A DNA stretch of 11,723 nt from Myxococcales bacterium (GTDB lineage Bacteria; Myxococcota_A; UBA9160; SMWR01), in contig JACZVU010000075.1 in NCBI GenBank assembly GCA_022572485.1, positions 1 to 11,723 on the forward strand, in the 5' to 3' direction. Made by a program: the position numbers and the translations under genes. Shown here piece by piece: positions 1 through 7,494 of this stretch; the first letter of the stretch is position 1; the number at the start of each line of letters is the position of its first letter. The notes under the pieces were generated by a model. The model saw nothing but the letters and a program-made list of their open reading frames with translations, had not been told where the DNA came from and did no database searches.

Positions 1-206
1 AGCACACTCGAGGGCCCGCCAGACAACACGATGCCAACCGGCTTCCAGGCGCGCACCGTCTCCGCGTCGACGGTTCCGGAGTGGATCTCGCAGTAGACGC
101 CCTGCTCGCGGATTCGCCGCGCAATCAGCTGGCTGTATTGCGCGCCAAAATCGAGCACGACAATGCGATCCGCTACGAAATCGCGCTGCACGGAGACAGA
201 GGCCAT
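1..206 (-). CDS. guaA: GMP synthase (glutamine-hydrolysing), N-terminal part; runs off the left edge
   Basis: GuaA converts XMP to GMP with glutamine as nitrogen donor; it is the last step of guanine nucleotide synthesis and acts in the cytoplasm. Only the first 68 codons are in the window. They show the start of the class I glutamine amidotransferase domain: a short leader, then [20 protein letters not shown] (about residues 14-33), the GVYCEI strand, and the LSGGPSSV loop at the edge. The nucleophile Cys and the synthetase half lie outside. The start is ATG at 206; an in-frame stop (TAA, 213-215) lies just upstream, so no longer form is possible. The ribosome site is poor: GGAG lies about 14 bases upstream. 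It follows guaB after 81 bases, the common guaBA operon order, so co-transcription from the guaB promoter is likely. Confidence 0.95.
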   Translation of the reverse strand, partial: MASVSVQRDFVADRIVVLDFGAQYSQLIARRIREQGVYCEIHSGTVDAETVRAWKPVGIVLSGGPSSV

Positions 207-287
207 TCGCCGTTATTCCGCTCCAATACCGCTTCCGCAGGCGTGCCACGGAAGTCGGTCGGGTTCGAGGCTGGAAACGATCGAAAC

Positions 288-1864
<1,577 letters not shown>

Positions 1865-1901
1865 GCCAATGAGAGCGCTGCGTTTTCGGTAGCGGAAGGG
1901 C

Positions 1902-1916
1902 GAGGCCGCTGGCCTC
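1902..1916 (-). terminator. Short perfect hairpin over the stop codon of the DUF4388 gene
   Basis: GAGGCC and GGCCTC form a perfect 6-bp stem with a 3-base loop (AGC on the minus strand). It overlaps the last two bases of the TGA stop at 1915-1917. No T-run follows, so intrinsic termination is uncertain. It lies between the end of the signalling pair and the guaB promoter, where a terminator would be expected. Confidence 0.3.
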
Positions 1917-3456
1917 AGGGAAGAATTCGGATGAGCATTTCGCGGAGTAGCGATTCTGTGGTGCCGCCTTTCCCGATCGGGATCAAGAAGAGCGAACTGT
2001 CGTCGAACAGAGACAAGTTTTCACGCAACGCGTCAGCTTCTACGCCGGCGTCTTTCTCGAGCAACAGCAGGTGGAAGATTCGCGCCCGCGGCAGCGTACG
2101 CAGCGCTTCGGAGGCCGGGCGGACCGCTTCCAACGCCGCAGAGACGGGGCCGGTAAGAACCATCAGGATCCCGACAGTACCGTGTCCGGCGAGCGGCCAA
2201 AGCGCGGAAAAGCGCGGATCGGCGGGTACCTCCACGAATTCGATTCCGACTTCGTCATCGACGGTGAGCCGGCCCAGCACGCCGAGATGATCGATCGAAT
2301 CGGGTTCAGCGGGGTCTCGCATCGCCGCACCCGGGAGGTTCGCGATCAGCCGGCAGAATTCGCGCGAGGCCGCTGGATCTGCGCCCACCACCAACAGTCG
2401 CGCGTCTCGAACCCCGTTCGTGTCGAGCGTGTCGACGCTCATCCATTCCCGCAACCGCGCACCGGGTGCGCGTGAAAACAGGTGTTCGGCGGTGGGCGGT
2501 CGGACCTCGCTGGGCGCATCGCGCAACTCGACCATCCCACGCTTGATCAGGGTGTGCAGAGTGCGCAACACCTGGTAGTCGGGGAACGAACAGTGATCCA
2601 CCACGTCCCCTACGCGCGAATAGGCCTCGAGCACCAGCAGGACCTCTTGGGTCAGCGGGTGAATGACGACCGGTAGAGAGGATCGACGGATCTTCAGATG
2701 GACGCTCGCGTCGAGCGACGGCAGGCTGTCGGCACGGAGTGCCCACTCTTGATTTTGTCTCAACCCCTCTTGCAACAGCGTGCGGGTGGGCTTGTCGAGC
2801 GTGGGCTTTTCGTTTGTGGCGCCGGGCGAAAATTTGAATTCGCCGCGGTCCCAGGCCAACAATCGGAAGAGTGCTTTCTCGCCTGTGATGGATCCGATCT
2901 CGGCGTGAACGATCACGCCCGCTCGCAACACGACCCGCCCGGATTCGACAGATCCGGGCTCGCGGTCGCGCCACAAATCGACGATGCCGTTTTTCTGGCT
3001 GGCGTGGAAGAGTTGCAACAGATCCGCCAGCGGGAGCTGGAAGAGCTGCCCCTCGACTCCGCCGACGTCTTCACTTCGGGGTCCACTCTCTGCTTTGCCC
3101 TGAGTCCGCTCTTCGACCAAGGCCTGGGCGCGGCGCGCGATTGCCTCGGAGTCGAATGTCGGTCCGACAATCTCGCCGCCGGCCACCTTTCGCGCTGCTT
3201 CGATTGAATTGTCAGCGAGATAGATCACGCCCACGCTGCGGGTACGCGGGTTCGCCTGCAAAATTTCGCCGAGCTGCACGCCATCGATCAACGGCAGGGC
3301 GAACTGCGCAATCAACACAGCGGGAGGTTCCGACAGCGCAATTTCGAGGGCTGCCGCTCCGTGGGAGACCGCGTTCACGCCCAATCCGAGCTGCTCGCAG
3401 GCGGTCGCCAGACGTTTGCCCCGTTGGAAATCTCCGTCCGCGATGAGAACCGTCAC
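1915..3456 (-). CDS. Pseudo-receiver / DUF4388 / degenerate GTPase-like signalling protein
   Basis: The 513-residue product looks like a cytoplasmic signalling adaptor; I do not recognise a named gene. Residues 1-115 are receiver-like (VLIADGDFQ, ALPLIDG). The phosphorylated Asp position is Gln51, the usual Thr/Ser position is Ala81, and the conserved Lys-Pro appears as Gly-Pro, so phosphotransfer is unlikely. Residues 134-212 match DUF4388 (GQLFQLPLADLLQLFHAS, then GRVVLRAGVIVHAE and GEKALFRLLAWDRGEFKF). Residues 213-320 look helical, possibly a winged helix. The C-terminal third (351-513) resembles a Ras/MglA-like fold, but its P-loop position reads GADPAASR and lacks GK(S/T), so GTP binding is doubtful. 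I chose GTG at 3456: its GTGA overlaps the TGA of the preceding gene and GGGAG lies 9 bases upstream. A longer reading to 3654 would add 66 Arg-rich residues overlapping that gene. Translational coupling with it is likely. Confidence 0.8.
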   Translation of the reverse strand: MTVLIADGDFQRGKRLATACEQLGLGVNAVSHGAAALEIALSEPPAVLIAQFALPLIDGVQLGEILQANPRTRSVGVIYLADNSIEAARKVAGGEIVGPTFDSEAIARRAQALVEERTQGKAESGPRSEDVGGVEGQLFQLPLADLLQLFHASQKNGIVDLWRDREPGSVESGRVVLRAGVIVHAEIGSITGEKALFRLLAWDRGEFKFSPGATNEKPTLDKPTRTLLQEGLRQNQEWALRADSLPSLDASVHLKIRRSSLPVVIHPLTQEVLLVLEAYSRVGDVVDHCSFPDYQVLRTLHTLIKRGMVELRDAPSEVRPPTAEHLFSRAPGARLREWMSVDTLDTNGVRDARLLVVGADPAASREFCRLIANLPGAAMRDPAEPDSIDHLGVLGRLTVDDEVGIEFVEVPADPRFSALWPLAGHGTVGILMVLTGPVSAALEAVRPASEALRTLPRARIFHLLLLEKDAGVEADALRENLSLFDDSSLFLIPIGKGGTTESLLREMLIRILP

Positions 3457-5291
3457 GGCCCGTCGCTCCCGGGTCCGTGCAGTTCGTGCTGGGCCCGCAG
3501 TGCCAGGTGTTCGACGAGGCTTCGGTCGCAGGTCTGAAAAAAGCGCGTCCGATCGCGCTCCGGAGTATCTTCGCAGATCATCGCGTACGCGGACCCGTCG
3601 CCAAAATAGATCAGAAAAAGCGGCAATTCGCCCAGCTCCCGCCCCGACATCCATTGCACCATGGATGTCTTGGAATCGTCGGTGTCCTGTTTGGGCGGCT
3701 CGCCCAGGATCGAAATCGCGGTCTGTCCGGAACGTCCACCCAGCGCATCGAGCCCAGAAGCGACCGCCTCGTCGAGCATCTCACCCGGCGCCACAAACAA
3801 GAGTGATCGGGTCGCCGATCGCCGGATGGGCTCGGCGAGAACGAACTCGGTGATCTGAGAAACCGTCTCGCGCCGCTCTTCCACCCCTCTCGCGAGCAAC
3901 GACTTCAGGCATGCTGCCAGCGGCTTGTCGTCGAGAACCCACTCGCGCACCAGGCTCGATCCCTCGTTTGCGATGTGTTGGTCCAGCAGCCGGAGCAGCG
4001 ACTCGAGTTGGGTTCCATCCGAAGGGTAGCTGGTGGCGGCGACGTGGATCTTGGCACGGGTTCCGGGCCCGAGGATCGCGAGCACTTCGCCGGCCTGGAG
4101 CTCGTCGAATACGCGCCGTTTGAACAGGGCGGCTCCCAGCGCATCGGTCTCCGGAAGCAGCAGGAGGAACCGCCCCTGTCCATCGATGGAGAGCAAGTCC
4201 GATGAGCGTTGGAGCCGCGTCAATTGGGCAACGGCCTTAGCGATCCACTGGCGAAACGCCACATCTCCAAATTGCGCGCGCAGGCCGTCGAGAGGTCCAA
4301 TCTCGACCTTGAGGATCGAGAAACAACGCCCGTGGCGATTGGCCTTTTCGATTTCGTTGCGCACGGCAGTGTAGAAAAACTCGAAATTAGTGGCACCTGT
4401 TGCGCCATCTTCCACCGACTTCCGCTCCAGAGCGCGATAGCGCAACGCGTTGCAGAGCGCGGTCTGAGCAAATTCGGTGAATTTCTCCGCACAGGACCGA
4501 TCGAGTGGATCAAAATCTTCTCCGCCGAGTTTGTCCGTCAAGCGGATCAGGCCGATTATTTTGGATTCGTCGCGCAAGGCGAGATAAAGCGCCTCGCGGT
4601 CACCCCAATGCAAGGCAGCCGATTTCGCGGTCGAATTCACGAGTTCGGTCGGCAGATCGGCGAATGTCAGCAACTCCTGTTCGTCCTCCACCTGCACCAA
4701 TCCACGCACCGACATCAGCGCCAATGAGTCGCTCTCCGGATTGGTGGCTACCCAGAGCACCCCACCCTGGGCACCGGCTTCGACGCACACCCCGTCGATA
4801 ATCCGCTCGGCGAGCAGTTCGATGGTCAGAAAACCGAACAACGCGGTCGCCCGCTGGATTAGGCTGCGTTCGCCCAGGTATTCGATATTTTCATCCAGGA
4901 GCTTGGCGTGTTCGTTGCGCAGGCGGCGGTTCTGCAACACGCCTTCCAACGTGCTCGTTAGGGTCTCGCGGTCAAAAGGTTTGAGCAGGTACTCGGAGGC
5001 TCCGAGCTTCATGGCATTGACGGCTGCCCTGACATCGACCACCCCCGTTACAACGACGACATCCTGGTCGGGGTCACGCTGCTTGACGCGATGGACGAGT
5101 TCGTTTCCGTCCATTTGGGGCATCACCAAATCCGTCACCAGAATGTCGAAGTTGGTGTGCTCCAGGATGCGAAGCGCCTCTTCGGCTCCGGCGGCGGTTT
5201 GCACATCGAAACCAGCGTCGGTGAGCATTCCCTCCAGCAATTCGCGGAAGTAACGCTGGTCGTCCACGGCCAGGATGCGCCCTTTGGGCAT
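3453..5291 (-). CDS. Response regulator: REC-GAF-degenerate GGDEF protein
   Basis: This 612-residue signalling protein has an intact N-terminal receiver domain (residues 1-120): acidic pair D10/D11, phosphoacceptor D54 in VTDLVMPQMDG, T82 and K104. It should therefore accept phosphate from a histidine kinase; none is encoded in the window. A GAF-like sensory region follows (about 150-285). Residues 302-420 have the layout of a diguanylate cyclase domain (EIEKANRHGRCFSILKVEI, then LLLLPETDALGAALFKRR), but the GGDEF signature reads GQGRF (371-375), so cyclic-di-GMP synthesis is not expected. The last 180 residues match nothing I recognise. There is no signal peptide or membrane segment. ATG at 5291 has GAGGGG 6 bases upstream and begins directly with the receiver; an upstream in-frame start (5366) would add 25 unlikely residues. 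It overlaps the next gene by 4 bases, so the two proteins probably act together. Confidence 0.87.
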   Translation of the reverse strand: MPKGRILAVDDQRYFRELLEGMLTDAGFDVQTAAGAEEALRILEHTNFDILVTDLVMPQMDGNELVHRVKQRDPDQDVVVVTGVVDVRAAVNAMKLGASEYLLKPFDRETLTSTLEGVLQNRRLRNEHAKLLDENIEYLGERSLIQRATALFGFLTIELLAERIIDGVCVEAGAQGGVLWVATNPESDSLALMSVRGLVQVEDEQELLTFADLPTELVNSTAKSAALHWGDREALYLALRDESKIIGLIRLTDKLGGEDFDPLDRSCAEKFTEFAQTALCNALRYRALERKSVEDGATGATNFEFFYTAVRNEIEKANRHGRCFSILKVEIGPLDGLRAQFGDVAFRQWIAKAVAQLTRLQRSSDLLSIDGQGRFLLLLPETDALGAALFKRRVFDELQAGEVLAILGPGTRAKIHVAATSYPSDGTQLESLLRLLDQHIANEGSSLVREWVLDDKPLAACLKSLLARGVEERRETVSQITEFVLAEPIRRSATRSLLFVAPGEMLDEAVASGLDALGGRSGQTAISILGEPPKQDTDDSKTSMVQWMSGRELGELPLFLIYFGDGSAYAMICEDTPERDRTRFFQTCDRSLVEHLALRAQHELHGPGSDGP

Positions 5292-5368
5292 CCGATTCCC
5301 CTCATGCCTGTGCGCGTGCCGCACCGGCTTCTCCGGCTCAGCTCCCGCGCGCTTTCCCCCATCCATGC

Positions 5369-5382
5369 GCGCCCGAAGGCGC
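5369..5382 (-). promoter_or_regulatory. UUCG-tetraloop hairpin in the leader of the response-regulator gene
   Basis: On the minus strand GCGCC-TTCG-GGCGC forms a 5-bp stem closed by the very stable cUUCGg tetraloop. It sits 78 bases upstream of the ATG at 5291. Such loops occur in leaders and terminators; no T-run follows, so a structural or pausing role is as likely as termination. Confidence 0.35.
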
Positions 5383-5392
5383 TCCGGTTCCC

Positions 5393-5425
5393 GAGAAACA
5401 ATGTTGCGCGTTGTTTCTCAGAAAC
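5393..5425 (-). repeat. Nested inverted repeats between miaB and the response-regulator gene
   Basis: GAGAAACAA (5393-5401) and TTGTTTCTC (5411-5419) form a perfect 9-bp inverted repeat with a 9-base spacer. The right arm also pairs with AGAAAC at 5420-5425, giving an odd palindrome centred on 5419. AGAAAC therefore occurs three times in 33 bases (two direct, one inverted). As DNA this could be an operator; as RNA the two pairings exclude each other. No T-run follows on either strand. Confidence 0.5.
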
Positions 5426-5429
5426 CCGT

Positions 5430-5448
5430 CAGGGCCCGAAGTGCCCTG
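5430..5448 (-). terminator. Possible miaB terminator hairpin
   Basis: On the minus strand CAGGGC and GCCCTG form a 6-bp stem with a 7-base loop (ACTTCGG), starting 5 bases after the miaB stop codon. A weak T-containing tract (GACGGGTTTCTG) follows. Position favours a terminator; the poor U-tract makes read-through into the response-regulator gene possible. Confidence 0.35.
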
Positions 5449-5453
5449 GACCA

Positions 5454-6941
5454 CTAACTGCCGATCACGGCACGTCGTTCATCGGCAATTGGCGCTCCCA
5501 TCTTCACGATTCGCGACCGCCGATCGTCCTTGAAAGCCTCATTCCAGACTCCGATCAGCGAGTGGGGAGTCGCGTCCACGATCTCGACCCGGATCAAAGT
5601 ACCCGGCGCGGGCGCAGATTCCGCTTCGGTTGAAAAATTGACGACCCGGTGAAATGGGTCCCGCCCCGAGAGTTGCGTGCCACCGTGGCGGCTCGGCCCC
5701 TCCACGAGGACTTCGGTCACCTCTCCGACTCGAGCCCGGTGGGCCCCCAGGGTAAGCGAGCGCTGGAGGTCCTGGAGTTCTTCCAATCGCGCCTGAGCGA
5801 CCGATTCGGAAACTTTGTCTGCCATGGAAGCCGCCGGGGTTCCCGGTCGTGGCGAGTACTTGAATGAAAACGAATCCGTAAAAAAAACATCTCGAATCAA
5901 CTTGAGAGTATCGGCGAAGTCGGTATCGGTTTCCCCCGGAAAGCCGACGATCAAGTCCGTGGTGATCGCGAGATCCGGGCGGCTCGCGCGCAGCCGATCG
6001 ATCAGATTGCGGTACTCGTCCGCGGTGTACCGCCGCCTCATCCGTTCGAGGATTCGGTCGGATCCGCTCTGGACGGGCAGGTGAATGTGCGGACAGAGCA
6101 CGTCGAGTTCGCCGTGTGCGCGGATGAGTTCGTCATCGAAGAAGATCGGATGCGGGCTGATGTAGCGAAGTCGCGCGAGTTGCGGAATCTCCGCAAGCCG
6201 ACGCAGCAGGTCCGCAAAAGAGTCCGGCGGGTCACTGGGCGGCAGATCCATTGTGCCGCCGACGTTGCGTTCAGAGCACGCGGCTGCGCGCCGTCGGTCG
6301 TGTCGGCCGTAGGCGTTCACAGTCTGGCCGAGCAGGGTGATCTCTCGAACTCCCGACGCGACCAGCTCCCGCGATTCGGCGACGATCTCTGCTCCGGTGC
6401 GGCTGATCTCCCGCCCTCGCGTGGAAGGCACGATGCAGAAGCTGCAGAACATGTCGCAGCCCTCCATCACAGTCACGAAAGCGCGGCCGGCGGGATCGCC
6501 CACCAGCGATGGATGCCGCGACGGCAGGTCGAAACGATCCTGGGAACGGTTCTCCTCGGTCTGCGAATCGCGGACACCGTGAAGCGCCGCGGCCGCCATC
6601 TGCGGAACCCGCCGCAGGTTGTGGGTGCCGTAGACGAAATCCAAGCGCGGAAACCGCCGCAACAACGCATCGCCTTGCTGCTGCGCGACACAACCCGCCA
6701 CGCCGAGGGTGCGGCCCGGAGCCGATTGCTTCCACTCGCGCAGCTTGCCCAACTCGCTGTAGAGGCGGTGCTCTGCTTTGTCGCGAATCGAGCAGGTGTT
6801 GAGGATCACCAGGTCCGCGTCGTCCATCCCTCGGGCCGACTCCCAGCCGTCGTGAAGGAGCAGGTTCGCGACCTTCTCCGAGTCGTGGACGTTCATCTGG
6901 CAGCCGTGGGTACGGATCCAAAAGCGCCGGGGAGTGATCAA
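5454..6941 (-). CDS. miaB: tRNA-2-methylthio-N6-(isopentenyl)adenosine-37 synthase, radical SAM
   Basis: MiaB methylthiolates isopentenyl-adenosine 37 in tRNAs that read codons starting with U. The 495-residue product has all three parts of the family. The N-terminal domain carries the auxiliary-cluster cysteines Cys14 (THGCQMN), Cys50 (NTCSIR) and Cys84 (AGCVAQ). The radical SAM domain holds the CxxxCxxC cluster at Cys162, Cys166 and Cys169, followed by PSTRGRE and LLGQTVNAYG. The C-terminal TRAM domain spans about 400-470. It is longer than usual, mainly from about 27 residues inserted after NAYG (about 213-239, rich in Arg, Ala and Pro). The start is TTG at 6941, with GGAGG 4 bases upstream; no ATG or GTG precedes the essential Cys14 in frame. 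It has its own promoter upstream and probably ends at the hairpin at 5430-5448. Confidence 0.97.
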   Translation of the reverse strand: MITPRRFWIRTHGCQMNVHDSEKVANLLLHDGWESARGMDDADLVILNTCSIRDKAEHRLYSELGKLREWKQSAPGRTLGVAGCVAQQQGDALLRRFPRLDFVYGTHNLRRVPQMAAAALHGVRDSQTEENRSQDRFDLPSRHPSLVGDPAGRAFVTVMEGCDMFCSFCIVPSTRGREISRTGAEIVAESRELVASGVREITLLGQTVNAYGRHDRRRAAACSERNVGGTMDLPPSDPPDSFADLLRRLAEIPQLARLRYISPHPIFFDDELIRAHGELDVLCPHIHLPVQSGSDRILERMRRRYTADEYRNLIDRLRASRPDLAITTDLIVGFPGETDTDFADTLKLIRDVFFTDSFSFKYSPRPGTPAASMADKVSESVAQARLEELQDLQRSLTLGAHRARVGEVTEVLVEGPSRHGGTQLSGRDPFHRVVNFSTEAESAPAPGTLIRVEIVDATPHSLIGVWNEAFKDDRRSRIVKMGAPIADERRAVIGS

Positions 6942-6953
6942 GAATCCTCCAAA

Positions 6954-6974
6954 CGCCGCGCTTATGGCGCGGCG
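6954..6974 (-). promoter_or_regulatory. Perfect 8-bp hairpin just upstream of the miaB ribosome-binding site
   Basis: CGCCGCGC (6954-6961) and GCGCGGCG (6967-6974) pair perfectly around a 5-base loop. In the miaB mRNA the stem ends only 3 bases before the GGAGG ribosome site (6950-6946). This all-GC stem could modulate ribosome access to the TTG start. A role is inferred from position only. Confidence 0.4.
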
Positions 6975-7028
6975 GCCGTCGATTGAGGGATCTCCTCGTG
7001 GCGGGAGAGCCAGCGGGGAGTTGGCGTG

Positions 7029-7057
7029 AGGCTACCGGAACACGCTCGGGCAGCCAA
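7029..7057 (-). promoter_or_regulatory. Predicted sigma-70-type promoter of miaB
   Basis: On the minus strand the -35 is TTGGCT (7057-7052), then 17 bases, then the -10 TAGCCT (7034-7029), identical to the guaB -10. Predicted transcription starts near 7022, giving a leader of about 80 bases that contains the 6954-6974 hairpin. Confidence 0.5.
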
Positions 7058-7073
7058 ACGGCGACCGAAGGAG

Positions 7074-7103
7074 TTTCAAGAGTTGAGTACTTACCTTTAT
7101 AAT
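7074..7103 (+). promoter_or_regulatory. Candidate plus-strand promoter in the AT-rich patch
   Basis: A perfect consensus -10, TATAAT (7098-7103), stands 18 bases after a weak -35, TTTCAA (7074-7079). It would start transcription near 7110, 17 bases before the ATG of the 54-codon frame. The -10 differs from the TAGCnT type used by the minus-strand genes here. AT-rich DNA gives such matches by chance, so support is moderate. Confidence 0.3.
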
Positions 7104-7126
7104 CTCGTATAACTATGTGAAATACA

Positions 7127-7291
7127 ATGCAAAATTATCCTATTTTCAGTCGGAATATCTTCGATCACAAATACGGTTTGACTAATGGAGCCGCCCACCG
7201 CATACTGATCCCAGCTCATTTTGCGGAGGCTTCCAGACAAGCAAGGCCAACGCTTTCAGTTATGGAGCGGCGGTGGATTTGGCATTTCTGA
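7127..7291 (+). CDS. Possible small protein of 54 residues, unrecognised
   Basis: An ATG-to-TGA frame of 55 codons sits in the only AT-rich part of the window, on the strand opposite to all other genes. The product begins MQNYPIFSRNIFDHKYG and ends MERRWIWHF; it is basic and aromatic, with no signal peptide, membrane segment or known motif. It lies between a TATAAT element and a strong hairpin, so a complete small transcription unit can be drawn. Against it: the ribosome site is poor, and an ATG-TGA start-stop pair (7115-7120) lies just upstream in the same frame. The frame could be chance, a decayed gene, or cover for a non-coding RNA. I assign no function. Confidence 0.2.
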   Translation: MQNYPIFSRNIFDHKYGLTNGAAHRILIPAHFAEASRQARPTLSVMERRWIWHF

Positions 7292-7348
7292 CCGAAATGT
7301 CCAACCTCTCACCCCCCATCATCCATTCACCGCCCCTCCATTATTTGC

Positions 7349-7387
7349 GAACTGCCCCGCCCCATTCGGCGGGGCAGTTCTCGTTTG
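7349..7387 (+). terminator. Strong hairpin, probable intrinsic terminator (best fit on plus strand)
   Basis: GAACTGCCCCGCC (7349-7361) and its exact reverse complement (7368-7380) form a 13-bp perfect stem with a 6-base loop, CCATTC. On the plus strand it is followed by TCTCGTTTG, a partial T-tract. On the minus strand the following bases are GCAAATAAT, a poorer fit. It would end a plus-strand transcript from about 7110. It may also stop minus-strand transcription 115 bases after the VWA gene. Confidence 0.65.
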
Positions 7388-7494
7388 GGTGGCTGCTTCG
7401 GCTGGCCCGCTTCGGACTGCTCAACAGGGCGGCCCGCCACGCGGAGCGCACCGAGGCGCTTGGTAGATTCGAGGCGCTCCAGCTCGCGATCGCG

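Larger units (their letters stand above)
6942..7494. other. 553-base gene-poor intergenic region between the VWA gene and miaB
   Basis: This is the only long stretch without a convincing gene. Bases 6942-7060 hold the miaB leader and promoter on the minus strand. Bases about 7083-7190 are clearly AT-rich against GC-rich surroundings. They carry a plus-strand promoter-like element and the start of a 54-codon frame. Bases 7279-7304 form an imperfect hairpin (CATTTC/GAAATG, extended by TTGG/CCAA with one bulged base). Bases 7349-7380 form a perfect 13-bp hairpin. From 7388 to 7494 I see only GC-rich sequence with a repeated GCTTCGG. No tRNA or known riboswitch pattern was recognised. Confidence 0.7.

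Noticed and set aside
6081..6986. Long plus-strand open frame of 301 codons
   Set aside because: It is antisense to miaB, runs over its start and leader, and shows no motif.
7083..7348. tRNA, 6S RNA, SRP RNA or insertion-sequence remnant in the intergenic region
   Set aside because: No T-loop GGTTCGA motif, SRP core motif, long 6S-like stem, terminal inverted repeats or transposase fragments were seen.
7221..7466. Plus-strand frame of 81 codons starting with TTG
   Set aside because: It reads straight through the perfect hairpin at 7349-7380 and has a low-complexity Gly/Pro/Ala-rich product.
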